From: Parastagonospora avenae f. sp. tritici 18332-5
Taxonomy: Eukaryota; Ascomycota; Dothideomycetes; Pleosporales; Phaeosphaeriaceae
Length of the DNA: 64,000 nt
NCBI GenBank assembly: GCA_022559985.1
Contig: JAFJTR010000071.1
Span: 1 to 64,000 of the forward strand
Direction of reading: 5' to 3'
The notes beneath the pieces were generated by a model, which saw nothing but the letters and a program-made list of their open reading frames with translations, made no database searches and was not told where the DNA came from. A program made the position numbers and the translations under genes. How positions within the stretch are numbered: position 1 is the first letter of the stretch; the number at the start of each line of letters is the position of its first letter. Below, in pieces: positions 19,206-30,600 of this stretch.

Positions 19206-19769
19206 TTCATTTGTGCAGATTTCACGGTATCGAATTCGGACTAGGTTTTAGCTTGGAGTGAAACAGGCTTCTTCCCGGGGTAGCCACGGCGACCAAGAAT
19301 ACAATACTGAGAATGCGTAAGTTGAAAAAGCGTAAATGCCGTGAACTTTATATACCGGTAGATCGCATGAGATAATTTATGGGCCGACCTCGAAGCAATG
19401 TCCCGTTGGAGACGAGACTTGGGTTCCGCAAATTTCGCTAGTAAACCACAAAAATTATAAGAGCTGGAAGTCGCAAATTTCCCCAAAACCTTGTCTCCAG
19501 TCTTGATACACGTGTGTGTTCTCTTAAAATCCCACGCAAAGTACCGCGAAAATGTTCAGCTTCCACTATCCAACCTTCCGGTCACCCTAATCATGCTTCT
19601 TGACGTTTTCCAAATGCCCACCTCACGTGCATTTCTTTGAGCGTGGAACAGGACGTTTTCGCTGAAGAGATTCGCTTTTGCATTCATTGCAGGTCTATAT
19701 CATGCATCCTGAGTAATCATGAACCGAAACTAAACACCCATCCATGCCGTGCACGCCTCCCAAACCCAT
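19206..19769. other. Convergent intergenic region, SET gene and ATP sulfurylase
   Basis: Both flanking genes end here. An 82-codon minus-strand frame at 19241-19486 has no features. Nothing else is seen. Confidence 0.4.
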
Positions 19770-21708
19770 CTACAACTGCGTCAACAGACCCTGGCTCTCC
19801 AAGAGCAAGACGATCTGATGAACCGCAGTCCTGACGTTGGTTTTGGAAGTGTCAACTACAAGGTCGGCGTTCTCAGGCGCCTCGTATGGGTCGTCAACAC
19901 CAGTGAAGCCTTTGATCTCGCCCGCGCGCGCTTTCGCGTAGACACCGCGCTTGTCTGTCTTCTCCGCGTGGTCGAGCGGCGTGGCGACGTGTACGAGGAA
20001 GAAAGATCCAAATTTCTCAACGGTCTCTCTCGCTTGCTGTCGAGACTTCTGGAACGGCGCAATGGGGGCGACGATGGCGGCGGCACCGGCCTTGGTGAGC
20101 TCTGAGGCGACAAAGGCGATGCGTGCAATGTTCTTGTCACGGTCTTCTCGCGAGAAGCCGAGCTCGGAGGAGAGTTCTGAGCGGACGGTCTCGCCGAGGA
20201 GGAGGGAGACGGAGCGGCCTCCTTGCTGGTTCAGTGTGACATTAAGGGCGCGGGCGATGGCGTCTTTGCCCGAGTTTTGGTATCCGGTGAGGAAGACGGT
20301 GAAACCTTGCTGGTTGCGCGGAGGATGCGATTCACGGAGGACCTTGACGACTTCGGGGTAGGAGAACCACTCTGGAATCTCCTGGCCAGTTCGGAGACGC
20401 TTGCGGAGTTCTGCATGTTAAGTCAGTATCTGGTGTATCGTGAAAGTTCAAACTACACATACCAGTTCCTGATATATCAAGGGTCTTGATGTCCTTTGCA
20501 ACCTCGTCTTTGGGCTTGTACTCGTCCGAGTCGGGCAAGTAGGTCATCTGCTGGAAGGGAACGACCTCGATACCAAGCTCGTCTCTGTACTTCTCGACCG
20601 CGTCCTGAGCATCGTAGGGGCCGTAGAAGTCTACGCCCTTGGAGTTCTTTCCAGGACCAGCGTGGTCACGGCCAACAATGAAGTGGGTGGCACCGTGATT
20701 CTTGCGGATGATGGCGTGCCATATGGCCTCACGGGGACCACCCATACGCATAGCAAGAGGCAGCAGAGCAAGTACAGCCATGCCGTTGGGGTAGCGGGGC
20801 ATCAGTGCCTGGTAGACACGGACACGGGTGAAGTGGTCAATGTCACCAGGCTTGGTGAGACCGACGACGGGGTGGATGAGGACATTGGCCTGGCGGGCTC
20901 GGGCAGCGCGCACCGTCAGCTCACGATGAGCACGGTGCATGGGGTTCCTCGTCTGGAAAGCAACAACCTTCTGCCAGCCCAGCTTGTCGAAGTGCAGACG
21001 CAGTTCCGCAGGCGTATACCGCAGACCGACATAGTCGTAGTGCTCCAGGCGGTCAATCGCGTCGACCTTACCACCAACGTAGAATTCCTTCGCTGTGTGG
21101 TGGAGGTACTTGACTGCCGGATGCGCCTCGTCGTTGTCGCCAAAGACCTCGTTGGCCTCCTTGACCTTGTCAGGCTTGTAGATGTCGTCAACGGTGATGA
21201 TGGCGAGGTTGCGGTCGTCACGAGAATCGCGCAGCGCAATGCGCGCGCCTGCTTTTACGCCGACCTCATCGATGGTGTCTTTCGAGACATCGAGAGTAAT
21301 CGGAATGGAGAAGAGATTGCCATCGGCGAGGCGGTTTTCAGCAACAACGCCGGTGTAATCCTTCTCGTTCATGAAACCTGGTGAGGCTTGTCAGCCACCG
21401 CTTGAAGCAAACAGAGCAAACACGAGGGGCATCGGCGCGGAACTGTGCCCCGCGCTTGTGCAGGAACATGGCGATGACGACTTACCCTCCAGCGGCGAAA
21501 ATCCTCCGTTCAAGATGAGCTCCAAATCGCAAAGCTGCCTGTCAGAGAGGACAATCGCAGGCAATTTCTCAGCCTCAGCATAGAGCTCCTGTCTCCTGGG
21601 CGCGTCGCGCGCAATCAAGTCCTTGAGGACGCCGCCTGTCGCATGTCTTGTCAGCATTCCGTGCGCCGTAGAAACTTTGCAGAGCCTACCATGTGGGGGG
21701 TTGGCCAT
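19770..21708 (-). CDS. MET3: ATP sulfurylase (sulfate adenylyltransferase)
   Basis: Four exons, complement(19770-20410, 20463-21377, 21486-21635, 21690-21708), give 574 residues, the normal length for filamentous fungi. The enzyme makes APS from sulfate and ATP, the first step of sulfate assimilation. The first coding exon is only 19 nt. The 54-nt intron at 21636-21689 is a multiple of three without a stop, so an unspliced reading would insert 18 residues; removing it gives MANPPHGGVLKDLIARD as in relatives. The N-terminal domain carries QTRNPMHRAHREL (H-x-x-H, near residues 197-209) and IVGRDHAGPG. The last 180 residues are the APS-kinase-like domain with a degenerate P-loop (FLTGYQNSGKDAIARAL), which in fungi binds PAPS as an allosteric inhibitor. 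Confidence 0.96.
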
Positions 21709-22305
21709 ATCTTTTGAAATTACTAGTAAACGATTTCAAGAGTGTATTCGAAATTAATGGTGATTGGGAAAGGCCTGCAGATGTTCCTATCTGGCAAGGT
21801 CTTTGTGGCCGTGTTGGGTGAGGTATTGTTCGGGTGCCAAAGGCGTGTGTGAGGGCAGTCAGATTCTGCGCGCCCTGGGCCTTTTATTCCTTGGATCGAG
21901 GCTCTGTTGGCCTTTTGTTGACCATTTACGGATCTGGTCCTATGCAAAAACTAAGACTAGGGCGCAAGCGCGTGGGGATGTATGGGTCGGCAAATCCTTG
22001 GAAGCGATTGCGCAATTGCACGAGGTAGTAACATCTCCGGACGTTCATTGGAATGACACCTGCTAAGTGAGTGACGTGGGCCGACGTCGATCTTGTGCGG
22101 TTCCAGGTATCACTATTACACACTGTGCATTTGTTTGTAAATGTCTGATTGTTGAGCTTGTCGCTCTTATGTGGTGGTATCTCGGCCCCGTTATGCTATG
22201 TATGGTCTCCAGTGGAGAATGCTTGTCATCTTGTCTAGAATACAGAAATCCCAAACGCCTTGCTAATGCTCGAGGAAACAAAGTAAATCATAGTCAAGAG
22301 ATACG
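21709..22305. other. Intergenic region between PAPS reductase and ATP sulfurylase genes
   Basis: Holds the promoter of the ATP sulfurylase gene and the 3' flank of the PAPS reductase gene. I looked for a clear sulfur-regulator site (CYS3/MetR type) and could not identify one confidently. No APS kinase gene is present. Confidence 0.4.
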
Positions 22306-23272
22306 CTATTGCGCAATTGACACTTTTTGTAGAGCATCGCTCAGCACCTCCTGTTGCTTCTTGAGCTCCTGCTCGCGCAGGAACTGGGCGTAGCGCGACT
22401 TGGGGTTGTGGATCCCGCACTCAGTCTTTGCTTTGCCCTTCCAGCGTCCTGATCGCTCGTCCTCACCCGCTGCTACCGGCTGGGTGGAATGCCAGTCACC
22501 AACACTCTTATATCCTTGGTCGAGGAGGTCGTTGTATGGAACGTTGTTGGCGTCGACGTATGCCTTGACCTGGGCAAAGCTCCAGTTGGCCAATGGGTTG
22601 ATCTTGATGAGACCGTCCTCGGTGACTTCGACAATGTCCAGGTCGCCACGCTGGGCACCTTGGCTGCGGCGGCGTCCAGTCAGAACTGCCTTGACTTGAA
22701 GGTCAGAGTAGGCGCGCTCTGCAGGCTCGACCTTGGCAACGTAGTCGTAGAGTTCGTCGTTGGTGTCCCAAAGCTTTTTGCCATGCTTCTTGGTGAAGTC
22801 GTCGACGCTATCGCAGCCGGCGGGCTTGTAGACGTGAACTGGGGTTCCATAACGTCTTCGCACCTTGTCAACGAGCGCGTAGGTTTCATCGAAGTGGTAG
22901 AGTGTGTCGAGGAAGATCAAATCAATGTTGTGGTTCAAGGGTCCTTCAAGCTTGGAAAGCATGTCGATGGTAACCAGACCAGTGAGTCCAAAGGCAGTGG
23001 TCTGGAAAAGACCAGGCAGAGTCATGATGCACCATTTCAGGATTTCTGATAAAGTAAGTGACTGCTTCATCATCCACCAAAGGACTCTACTACGCACCCT
23101 GTGGTTCAAGCTTCTGCAACTGAGCATTGACGAACTTGAGATGCGGCTTGCTGAAGTAGACTTCGGCAAGACCGTCCTGGCTTGACGTGGCTGAGGCATA
23201 GCCAGATTCCTCACTTCCAAGGGTGGGGGAAGGGGGGTATTGCTCCTTGTTGTCGAATAGCTGTGACGACAT
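22306..23272 (-). CDS. MET16: Phosphoadenylyl-sulfate (PAPS) reductase
   Basis: Two exons, complement(22306-23045, 23098-23272), give 304 residues. The enzyme reduces PAPS to sulfite using thioredoxin. Signatures are LPGLFQTTAFGLTGLV (nucleotide-binding loop), DLIFLDTLYHFDETYAL, GRRRSQGAQRGDLDIVE, INPLANWSFAQVKAYV, YKSVGDWHSTQPV and the catalytic cysteine motif KTECGIHNP near residue 267. The first 40 residues are Ser-rich and variable. A longer open frame through the intron, starting in another frame, is misleading: the spliced version restores the family N-terminus. It lies 598 bp from the ATP sulfurylase gene on the same strand, forming a sulfate-assimilation pair. Confidence 0.95.
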
Positions 23273-24614
23273 CTTCGAGGTGTGGGGGTTGTGTATTCGT
23301 AGTGACTCGTGCAGAAAGATTCAAATTGCAAGAATGGTGGCTTGAATTCCTATGGAAGGCTTCGCAGAAGAAATATACTATTACCACCTGCTGCGTTCTG
23401 GAGATAGAGAAGGCCTCGAGTATATATTTGGGCGCCGCCATCGGCTCGCTTTGTCACCCATCTCCGCAAGGTGTGATGGCTGGCAACGAAGACGTGCGAT
23501 CACGCAATTCGCGCTAGCACTTCAAGGAGCAAACTCTTTCTTGCAGACTTATGTAAGGTCGCTGAACCAATCAGTCGACGGCAGCAATGAGATCTGACAG
23601 ATCTGGTGCCTGTGCATCATGCAGTCCGCGGCTGTTGCGTGGTTGAAAATCATCCGTTGCGTCCATGTTTTGTCATCAGCGTCATGCCTTGGCTTTGGAC
23701 TTTGTCTGGCAATTGCGGACAGTGATGACAGTTTGGAATATAAATATTCAGCTGCGATTCGAGCGAGCGTTTACGTATAGTCTTCTATACCATGCTCTTT
23801 GAGCTTCCATCTCTTTTGATCTCTTCGTGAGTTCTGTCGCAGTGTCCGGTGGCACGTCGGCGAACCGTTCGGGCCATCGGCAACTCCGGTTGGTCGCTTC
23901 CGGCATCTCGTAGCGGTACGGCGCGAAACACGATCCAGCATAATGACCTATAATTGACTATTAGCGTGCATCGCATGGTGTAGTATATATCGACATACGT
24001 ACCTTGAGCTGAACGCTGTGTGGAGACGAAGCCTAGACTCCCTCCAGCTTTGTGTGCCGTGGGGTTAGCAAATTCTGCTTTGTTCGAAGCCGAACCTTTC
24101 TAGGGGTCGTCATCTCTCAAATGCAGGAGATTGGAAAGCGAGCAACGCCTGCATTTTTTGAAGATGCTAATGGCCGATTGTACGTGTCGTGAGTCGTAGA
24201 GGTGGGGTTTTTACACGGGAGTGCGCTTATTCTTGAAGTCCTCGCCCGGCTGTTCTTTAAACCGCGCTTTTCCGAACTGAGGCTGATGGCCACCACGGTG
24301 TGTTGAGCTAGGCGTCGATTGGGCTACAACTCTCCCCTTCTTCAACTGGGACAAACATATCGCTTTCAAGGTACAATCGCGATTGATCTTGTATACGGTG
24401 AATTAGTCTGTGTTTCTCCGAAGTTGTAAATCATGTCGAATATTGTCAGATATAGCAAATCGTTCTTCACATTGTGCTCGAAAAGACTGAAGTTGACACT
24501 ATTAATATCTAGGTACGAGGTCTAGAGAAACGGTAACTACTAGAAAACATTCACCATCCATCGCATCCAACACTATCCAAGTTCCAAAACATCAACTGTC
24601 AAACATAGTTCAAC
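23273..24614. other. Intergenic region upstream of the PAPS reductase gene
   Basis: About 1.3 kb. The right part (24350-24614) is AT-rich and flanks the 3' end of the giant gene. Only short chance frames are seen, no repeat and no RNA gene. Confidence 0.4.
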
Positions 24615-27600
24615 TCAGCCACGCCCCCAACCAAGACCCCAGCGACCCTTCCGTCCGGAGGAATTGTGACCAGGCTGCTGTGTATCCTGTCCCTGCGGAG
24701 TCTGGGCCCTCTGCTGCTTTGATGCTGGCTTGGACTCTTTCCCTCGTCCGAAAATGCTCGCGGCTCTCTTCGGCGAACCTGGAGGTTTGGATCGTGGCTG
24801 CTGTTGACGTCCCGTGTCCGCCTTTGCGGCCGACGGTCTATCTCGTTGCTCTCCTCCACCAAGTGCTGTTGATGGCCTCTTCGGGGGGGCTTTGGTGCTC
24901 TTTGGTGCTGATTCGGAAGCTCCTCTCGAGGCTGCTCTGCGATCTGTTGCTGGTGTACGCGGTTGCTTTGCAACTTGCGGTGGTGGGGACTCTGGACTCT
25001 CGAGGGAGATTCCGGTGCTGGAGTCGTCGTACTCACGAGAGGGACTGTCGTCTTGACCTTCTGACGAAAGCCCAGAAGAGGGATCTTCCGAGCTTTCTTC
25101 GATACTGGGTTCGGATTGCTTCTCTGGCTCCTGTCTTGGCTGTGGTCTACGTGGGGTTCTACGTCTTGGTTCTTCCTCTTCTTCCGACTCGCTAGGGGCA
25201 TGTCTACGGGGAGGCCTTGAGAAAGTCTCATCTCGCGGCTGCGGGCGCGAGCGAGAGGATTCTTCGTGAGTCTGCGGCCGACGCGAAGGTAGATGCGCTT
25301 GAAGCCAGTGAGGGTCCTTCTCTTGGTCACGAGGAGCTTCTTGCGCTGGAGGTTGATGGCGAGCGGATGGCGGCGCGTGGCTACGAATGGGCTGCTGGCG
25401 AGGAACGTTACGAGGGGGAGCCTCTGATCGAGCTCGAGGCTGGACTTGCGGATATTCTCTTCGGGGTGGTCGATATTCTGGCTGCGCTCGGACTGGATAC
25501 TCTCGCGGGACTGGCGCTGGCGGATACGGCTCCCTTCTGATAGGCGCGGGCTGGTATACAACTGGCGCAAGTCGTGGGTAGTAGTCATCCTTTCGAGCAT
25601 AGATGGGCGCTTCTCGAATGGGGTAGTCGTAGTCTCGGGGTGGGTAGTACTCGCGAGGCGGTAGTGGCTCACGGGCGTAAACGGGACGGTATGGCTCCTG
25701 TCTAGGTGGGTTGACATAACCCCTTGGCCTTTGTAGCGTTCCCCCAGGAGGTCCTCGTGGTCCTGGTGCCGCGTGTCGAAAGGGAGGAACGAAGTGCCTG
25801 TCCCGATGAGGCTCAGGGTTGTGGTGCTGGACCGGCAGTGCTTGTTCTTTTGGCTTCGTGCCCCAACCTAAGAACCTACGCTTCTTTGGCTCCAACTCCA
25901 CTTTTGGCTTTGGGGGCGGTGTCTGTGTATCTGGACGAGTCCATTTTGGTGTCTCGCGAGGTGGATAAGCAGGAGCTGCAGGATGCTGCTCTTCAGGTGG
26001 GTAATTAGGGACCTTTTTGTGGCGTCTTTTCGCAGGCGCGGAAGGTTTCGCGTCCTTCTCTACTGGCTGCGGAGGTGCAACCTCAATCCCCGGGGCTACA
26101 CTGACACTACGCGGCCGTGCAGTCTGTGAGCGCGGAATGGTCAATACTCTGGGAACACGGTCGTCAATTTTAGGATCGAAACGAGTCTTTGAACGTGCTA
26201 AAGGGGGTCCGAGAGACTCTGGGTCCCTCGAGAGGAGTGCTGTTGGAGCTCTATCGACCCTACCAGGCTCAGTCTCGGGTATAGCCTCTTCTATAATCGT
26301 AGGCCGTCGTTCTGAAACAGGCTGTACCGTTTCCAACTTAGGTGCCTCAGAAGGCTCTTCTTCATGTGGTTCTGGCGAAGCTGAAGGGGCCTCGGGAGCA
26401 ATTGCTGGTAAGGCGTTGTAGACATCGTAAGCAGCAAGTGGCTCGTCCAGTAGGGATGTGTGCGCAGAGTCGGACTTCGTAATTGATCCTTCCAGTGGCT
26501 GGGTACTTGGCTCAGGTCGGTCAAAATCGATGAGTGGCTCATGCGCCGACGACAAACTGGATTGCTCCTGGGAGTCGGCCAAGATCTCGTTCTCTTCCAC
26601 AGTCGGCCTTCTCGTTGGTCGCCTCGACTGCAACACTGGCGGAGGGGTCTGCTCCCTTACCGTAGGCTGGCGCAAAACACTCGTGGGCTGTCGGGTAGGT
26701 TGCCTCGACACAGGCTGTGTCGGCGCGCGCGAAACCCGCCGAGACTTTGTTTCTACCACAGCTTCTGACTCAGGTTCAGACTCCGAGAAAAGCTCCGTAT
26801 GTATAGATGAGGATGCCGAAGAAGGTACAGAGCCTGCAAGCTCAGGACCGACTGTGATCGCTCTCTCGATCCGTGTTGTTGCACGATGTGTGATGGCGCG
26901 GGGCGCTTCTTCAAGAATTTCTGGCTTAGATTGCTCCGGCTCAACAACTGTCACTCGACGTGTCGGGACTCGTGTTGGCGGAGCTGGTTCTGTGCGCCGG
27001 CGAGTCGTTTGTCGCGAAGGTGGTAGAGAGGTTGCTGGCAGCTCTGTAGGCTGTCGAGTCATTTGCCTCGATGGCGGAAGAGGAACTGACTGTGGCTCTG
27101 TCGCCTGACGAGTCAATTGTCTCGAAGGTGGAAGAGGTATTGCTTGCGGCTCCGTTGGCTGCCTGGTCAGTTGTCTCGAAGGTGGTAGAGGGAACATTTC
27201 CGGTTCTGTCAGCCTTCGTGAAGGCCGTCGGGTGGCGATCCTCGAAACCGGTGGATCCTCCGGCTTCATTGGATCAGGATCAGACATGACTGTCGGCCTC
27301 TTTGAGGGTATTGGCGTTGCTATTTCGAAAGTAGCACGCCGTTCTGTAAAGGTTGGCTGACGAGAGACATTTGTAGTGCGTCTTGAGACCGATGGCGATG
27401 ATCTGACAGTGGTCTGACGACGCTGTGGAGGTTCATATATAGTCGTTGGACGCCGTGTCGCAGCAGGTGGAACATAATCATCCTCTTTCTCTATGATAGG
27501 CTCGACAACCATCTCCAGTATTTCATCTCCTTCTGCGACGGAAACTGATGAGTATGAAGGACTCGAAGAATCAGGCAAAGCGAATTCTCCCGGCTGCGTC

Positions 27601-30600
27601 GATCTCCTCGCAACGGGGAGCTCAGGCTCAGGATCAGCTAACACTGGTTCTTCCCCCGTAGAAGGTGAAGAGGGGGGCGCCGATGGCTGTATAGTTGGTT
27701 GAGTCAGTCTTCGTGTAGTAACCCTCCGAATGATCTCCTCGGGAGAAGGCAGTCGTTCTGTGGGTCGCCGTGTTGTCGCCTTCCGCAAGATAGGACCGGG
27801 GGAAGGTTCGCGTTGAGGAGTTTCAGACTCGTTTTCCGAAGAAGAAGATTCGTGATCGACATCAGGTTCAGTGTAGGCACGTGTCGATCTTCGTGTCGCG
27901 ACCCGTGAGATGACGGCCTCTTCAGTAACTTCCTCGGGTATGGGAGATGGTGATCTGATAGACTGTCTACGACTCGGTTGTGTCATGGTTCGTGTCAGCG
28001 TTATAGCACGAGGTTGAAACTCCGGTTCAGGCACGATCTCCTGAACAGTTGCTCTGCGCGTAGGTTGGCGAGTTGGAATCCGCGAGATTGGAGACTCTGC
28101 CTTTGGCTCCTCAAGACTAAATGCCGATGAGGAAGGTGATGAGGAAGGGGGCGAGTCATTGACACGTGGAGGCTGCTCTTCCGTTTCTTCAATACTTGGC
28201 TCGCTTGTCCGCTCAACTACTTCTTCCTGCTCACTTGGCACTGGAGAAACAAAGGAGAAGGTCCTTTCAGGCAGTGTTGTGGACTGTCGACTCAAGAGAG
28301 GGGCCTTGCGTTCGGTAGGCATACGCTCAATAGGCTGTCCCTCGGGCTGAGGCTCGCTCTTCTCCTCGCCTTCCTAGAGGTCGGAAGAGAAACTTTCCTC
28401 CGTTCCGACCTCTGACCTCATAGTGGTCTTCCGAGAAGGTGGTAAAGTCACTTGACGAGTTGCGATACGCTCCGGCGGTGGCTCTTCACGGTTCTCGAAG
28501 ATTGAGAGGTCATCCTCAGACGGTTGAGTGGAGTTCTCGCGTGGTGACTCTTGTCTGAGACGACGCTCGAGCTCCTCAATACGATCGTTCAAGTCGACAA
28601 TGGGACCAGTGTAGCTCCGCTGCGGCGGTGGAGTGCTAGACTCGTACTCTTCTTCGTACTCGGGCTCAGGTTCAGAGTCATATTCGACTTCAGGCTCTGA
28701 TTCGAAGATTAGCTCATACTCAGTTGGCTCTTCATAATACGGCTCGTATTCAGGCTCATCGTAAAATGGCAGGTATCGGGGTTGCGGGTAGTAGATCGGC
28801 TCGTATTCGAGCGGCTCTTCCGACACCTCGCTTGGTTCACGCTCCATCGGAGCAGGTAGTGTATCAAGGACGTTGGTGATAGAATCGATGGCAGCTGGCA
28901 GCTCAATCTGCGCGGTTTCAAGCCACTTTTGCATCCCTTCCGGTGGAAACTCACTTGATTCTTGATCTCCCGTCAACTCTTTTGCCTGGGTGGCAATGCG
29001 GGTGAGCACTCTGCTCAGTCGACGCTCGTCAATGTTCTGGTCAATCATTTTGGGAATCTCCTCCACGACAGTATCAATAGACTTGTTCCTCAACCGTGTA
29101 GACTTGCGGGACAGTCCTGTAGAAACTTTGCTGAGCACGCGTTGGATGGGATCGACCGTGGGCTCTGAGGGGCGGCGTTCTTCAAGTTGAATGCCAAGAT
29201 CTTCCGCGATGGTATCCAACTCGTCCATCATCTGTGTTCGTGCTTCCGATAGCTCCGACAGATGCCGACGAGTTTGCTGGAGCCAAGGATCTTCGCTAGA
29301 GTGTTCATCTTCGTCAGATCTACTCCGAATTGATTGCAAAGGGCTGCTATGATGCGACGGAGGGGCAGCTGGTGGCGTATTCTGCGCTGGGGCTTGCTGG
29401 AATATCTGATCGTCCCGAGCCGTTGGTCGCCTGTTAAGATCGACACCGAGGTCATCTGCAGCAGAATTGACAAGGTCAACCAAGTCCGGAACTGTCTGAA
29501 CTGCCTCACGCAGGGTGAGAGGAGAGTCGTTGATATTTGGCCTGACTTGTCCAGGAGAGCCAACGTTCAACTTCTCGGCCGGTTTTGGTGGTACAGATGG
29601 ACATGGTGGTCGCCATTCGCATGCCTGCGGTTGACATACTGGTTGACACGTTGGTTGGTACATCGGCTGGTACATCGGGATATACATAGGCTGAACCGGC
29701 TGGCAGACCGCCTGGTGCGTACACTGACTTCGACATGATGTGTGCTTAGGCATAGTACACGTCGCACCCTGCTGGCAGCGCTGTACGAGATCCTCAGAGA
29801 CCCTGCGAAGCTGCGCAAGACTAGGCTGTGTTTGTTTGATATTGTTGATTACACCCTGCAACGAGTTGGTGTGCTCATCGATGATCGCATCGATGATGTG
29901 CCCAAGGTCTTTGGCGAAAATGTCACCACACTTGCCCGCTGGTATGCACTCAGAATGGTGTCGACGCCGCTTTGAGCTACGCACTCTCCGGATATTGGAA
30001 ACAGTTGAGGTGGACGAGCTAGATATCGAGGAGTCCGTGACAGCCCGTTTCCGTAACGAGCGCTTCCTCTCCTCGTGCAGGTTAGGCAGGGGATGATCCG
30101 CCAAACACTGCCGACAAGGTCGCTGAACAGGGTCGTTTCGTACCTCGGACTTTCCCATGTGTGAGAAGTGTCCACAGGAGCGCCTAATCCAGTCGCCAGG
30201 ATCTGCAAGAGGCTTGCAAGCTTTGAATGTCATGCGAGGTTTGATGCGCGCGCCGGGAAAGCCAAAGTCCTGTGTCTTGCGTCGACCGTAAGCACTACGC
30301 CAATCGACATGATCCGGAACCTCGACATCGAAGTAGTCTGACTGCACACCGATATTGGCTGTGGGAATGTGACTATGAACAGTGCTACGTCGCGGGACAC
30401 GAGGATCAGAACTTGAGCCATCGTGGCTGAGGCCTCGAGGTGCGACATGTCCATCGAGGCTATCACTGTGTGTGTTCAGCTTTTGCTTCCGCAATGTGGC
30501 CGCCTTGGTTTTCGGATCTCGCTTCGGTGGTCGTTCGGAAGCGTCTTCTGCAGGCTCTAGAGGGGCACTTTGTGATCGACGGCGCCGCGTCCGATGGTGG

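Noticed and set aside
20662..21384. A 240-codon plus-strand open frame opposite ATP sulfurylase
   Set aside because: It is antisense to strongly conserved MET3 coding sequence and has no domain; a shadow frame.
22306..23331. A 341-codon frame for PAPS reductase starting at 23331
   Set aside because: Its first 95 residues read through the intron in the wrong frame; the spliced start at 23272 restores the family N-terminus.
26458..27108. A 216-codon plus-strand frame opposite the giant gene, and others such as 24680-25195 and 24599-25717
   Set aside because: They mirror or shift the low-complexity repeats of the giant gene; no independent features.
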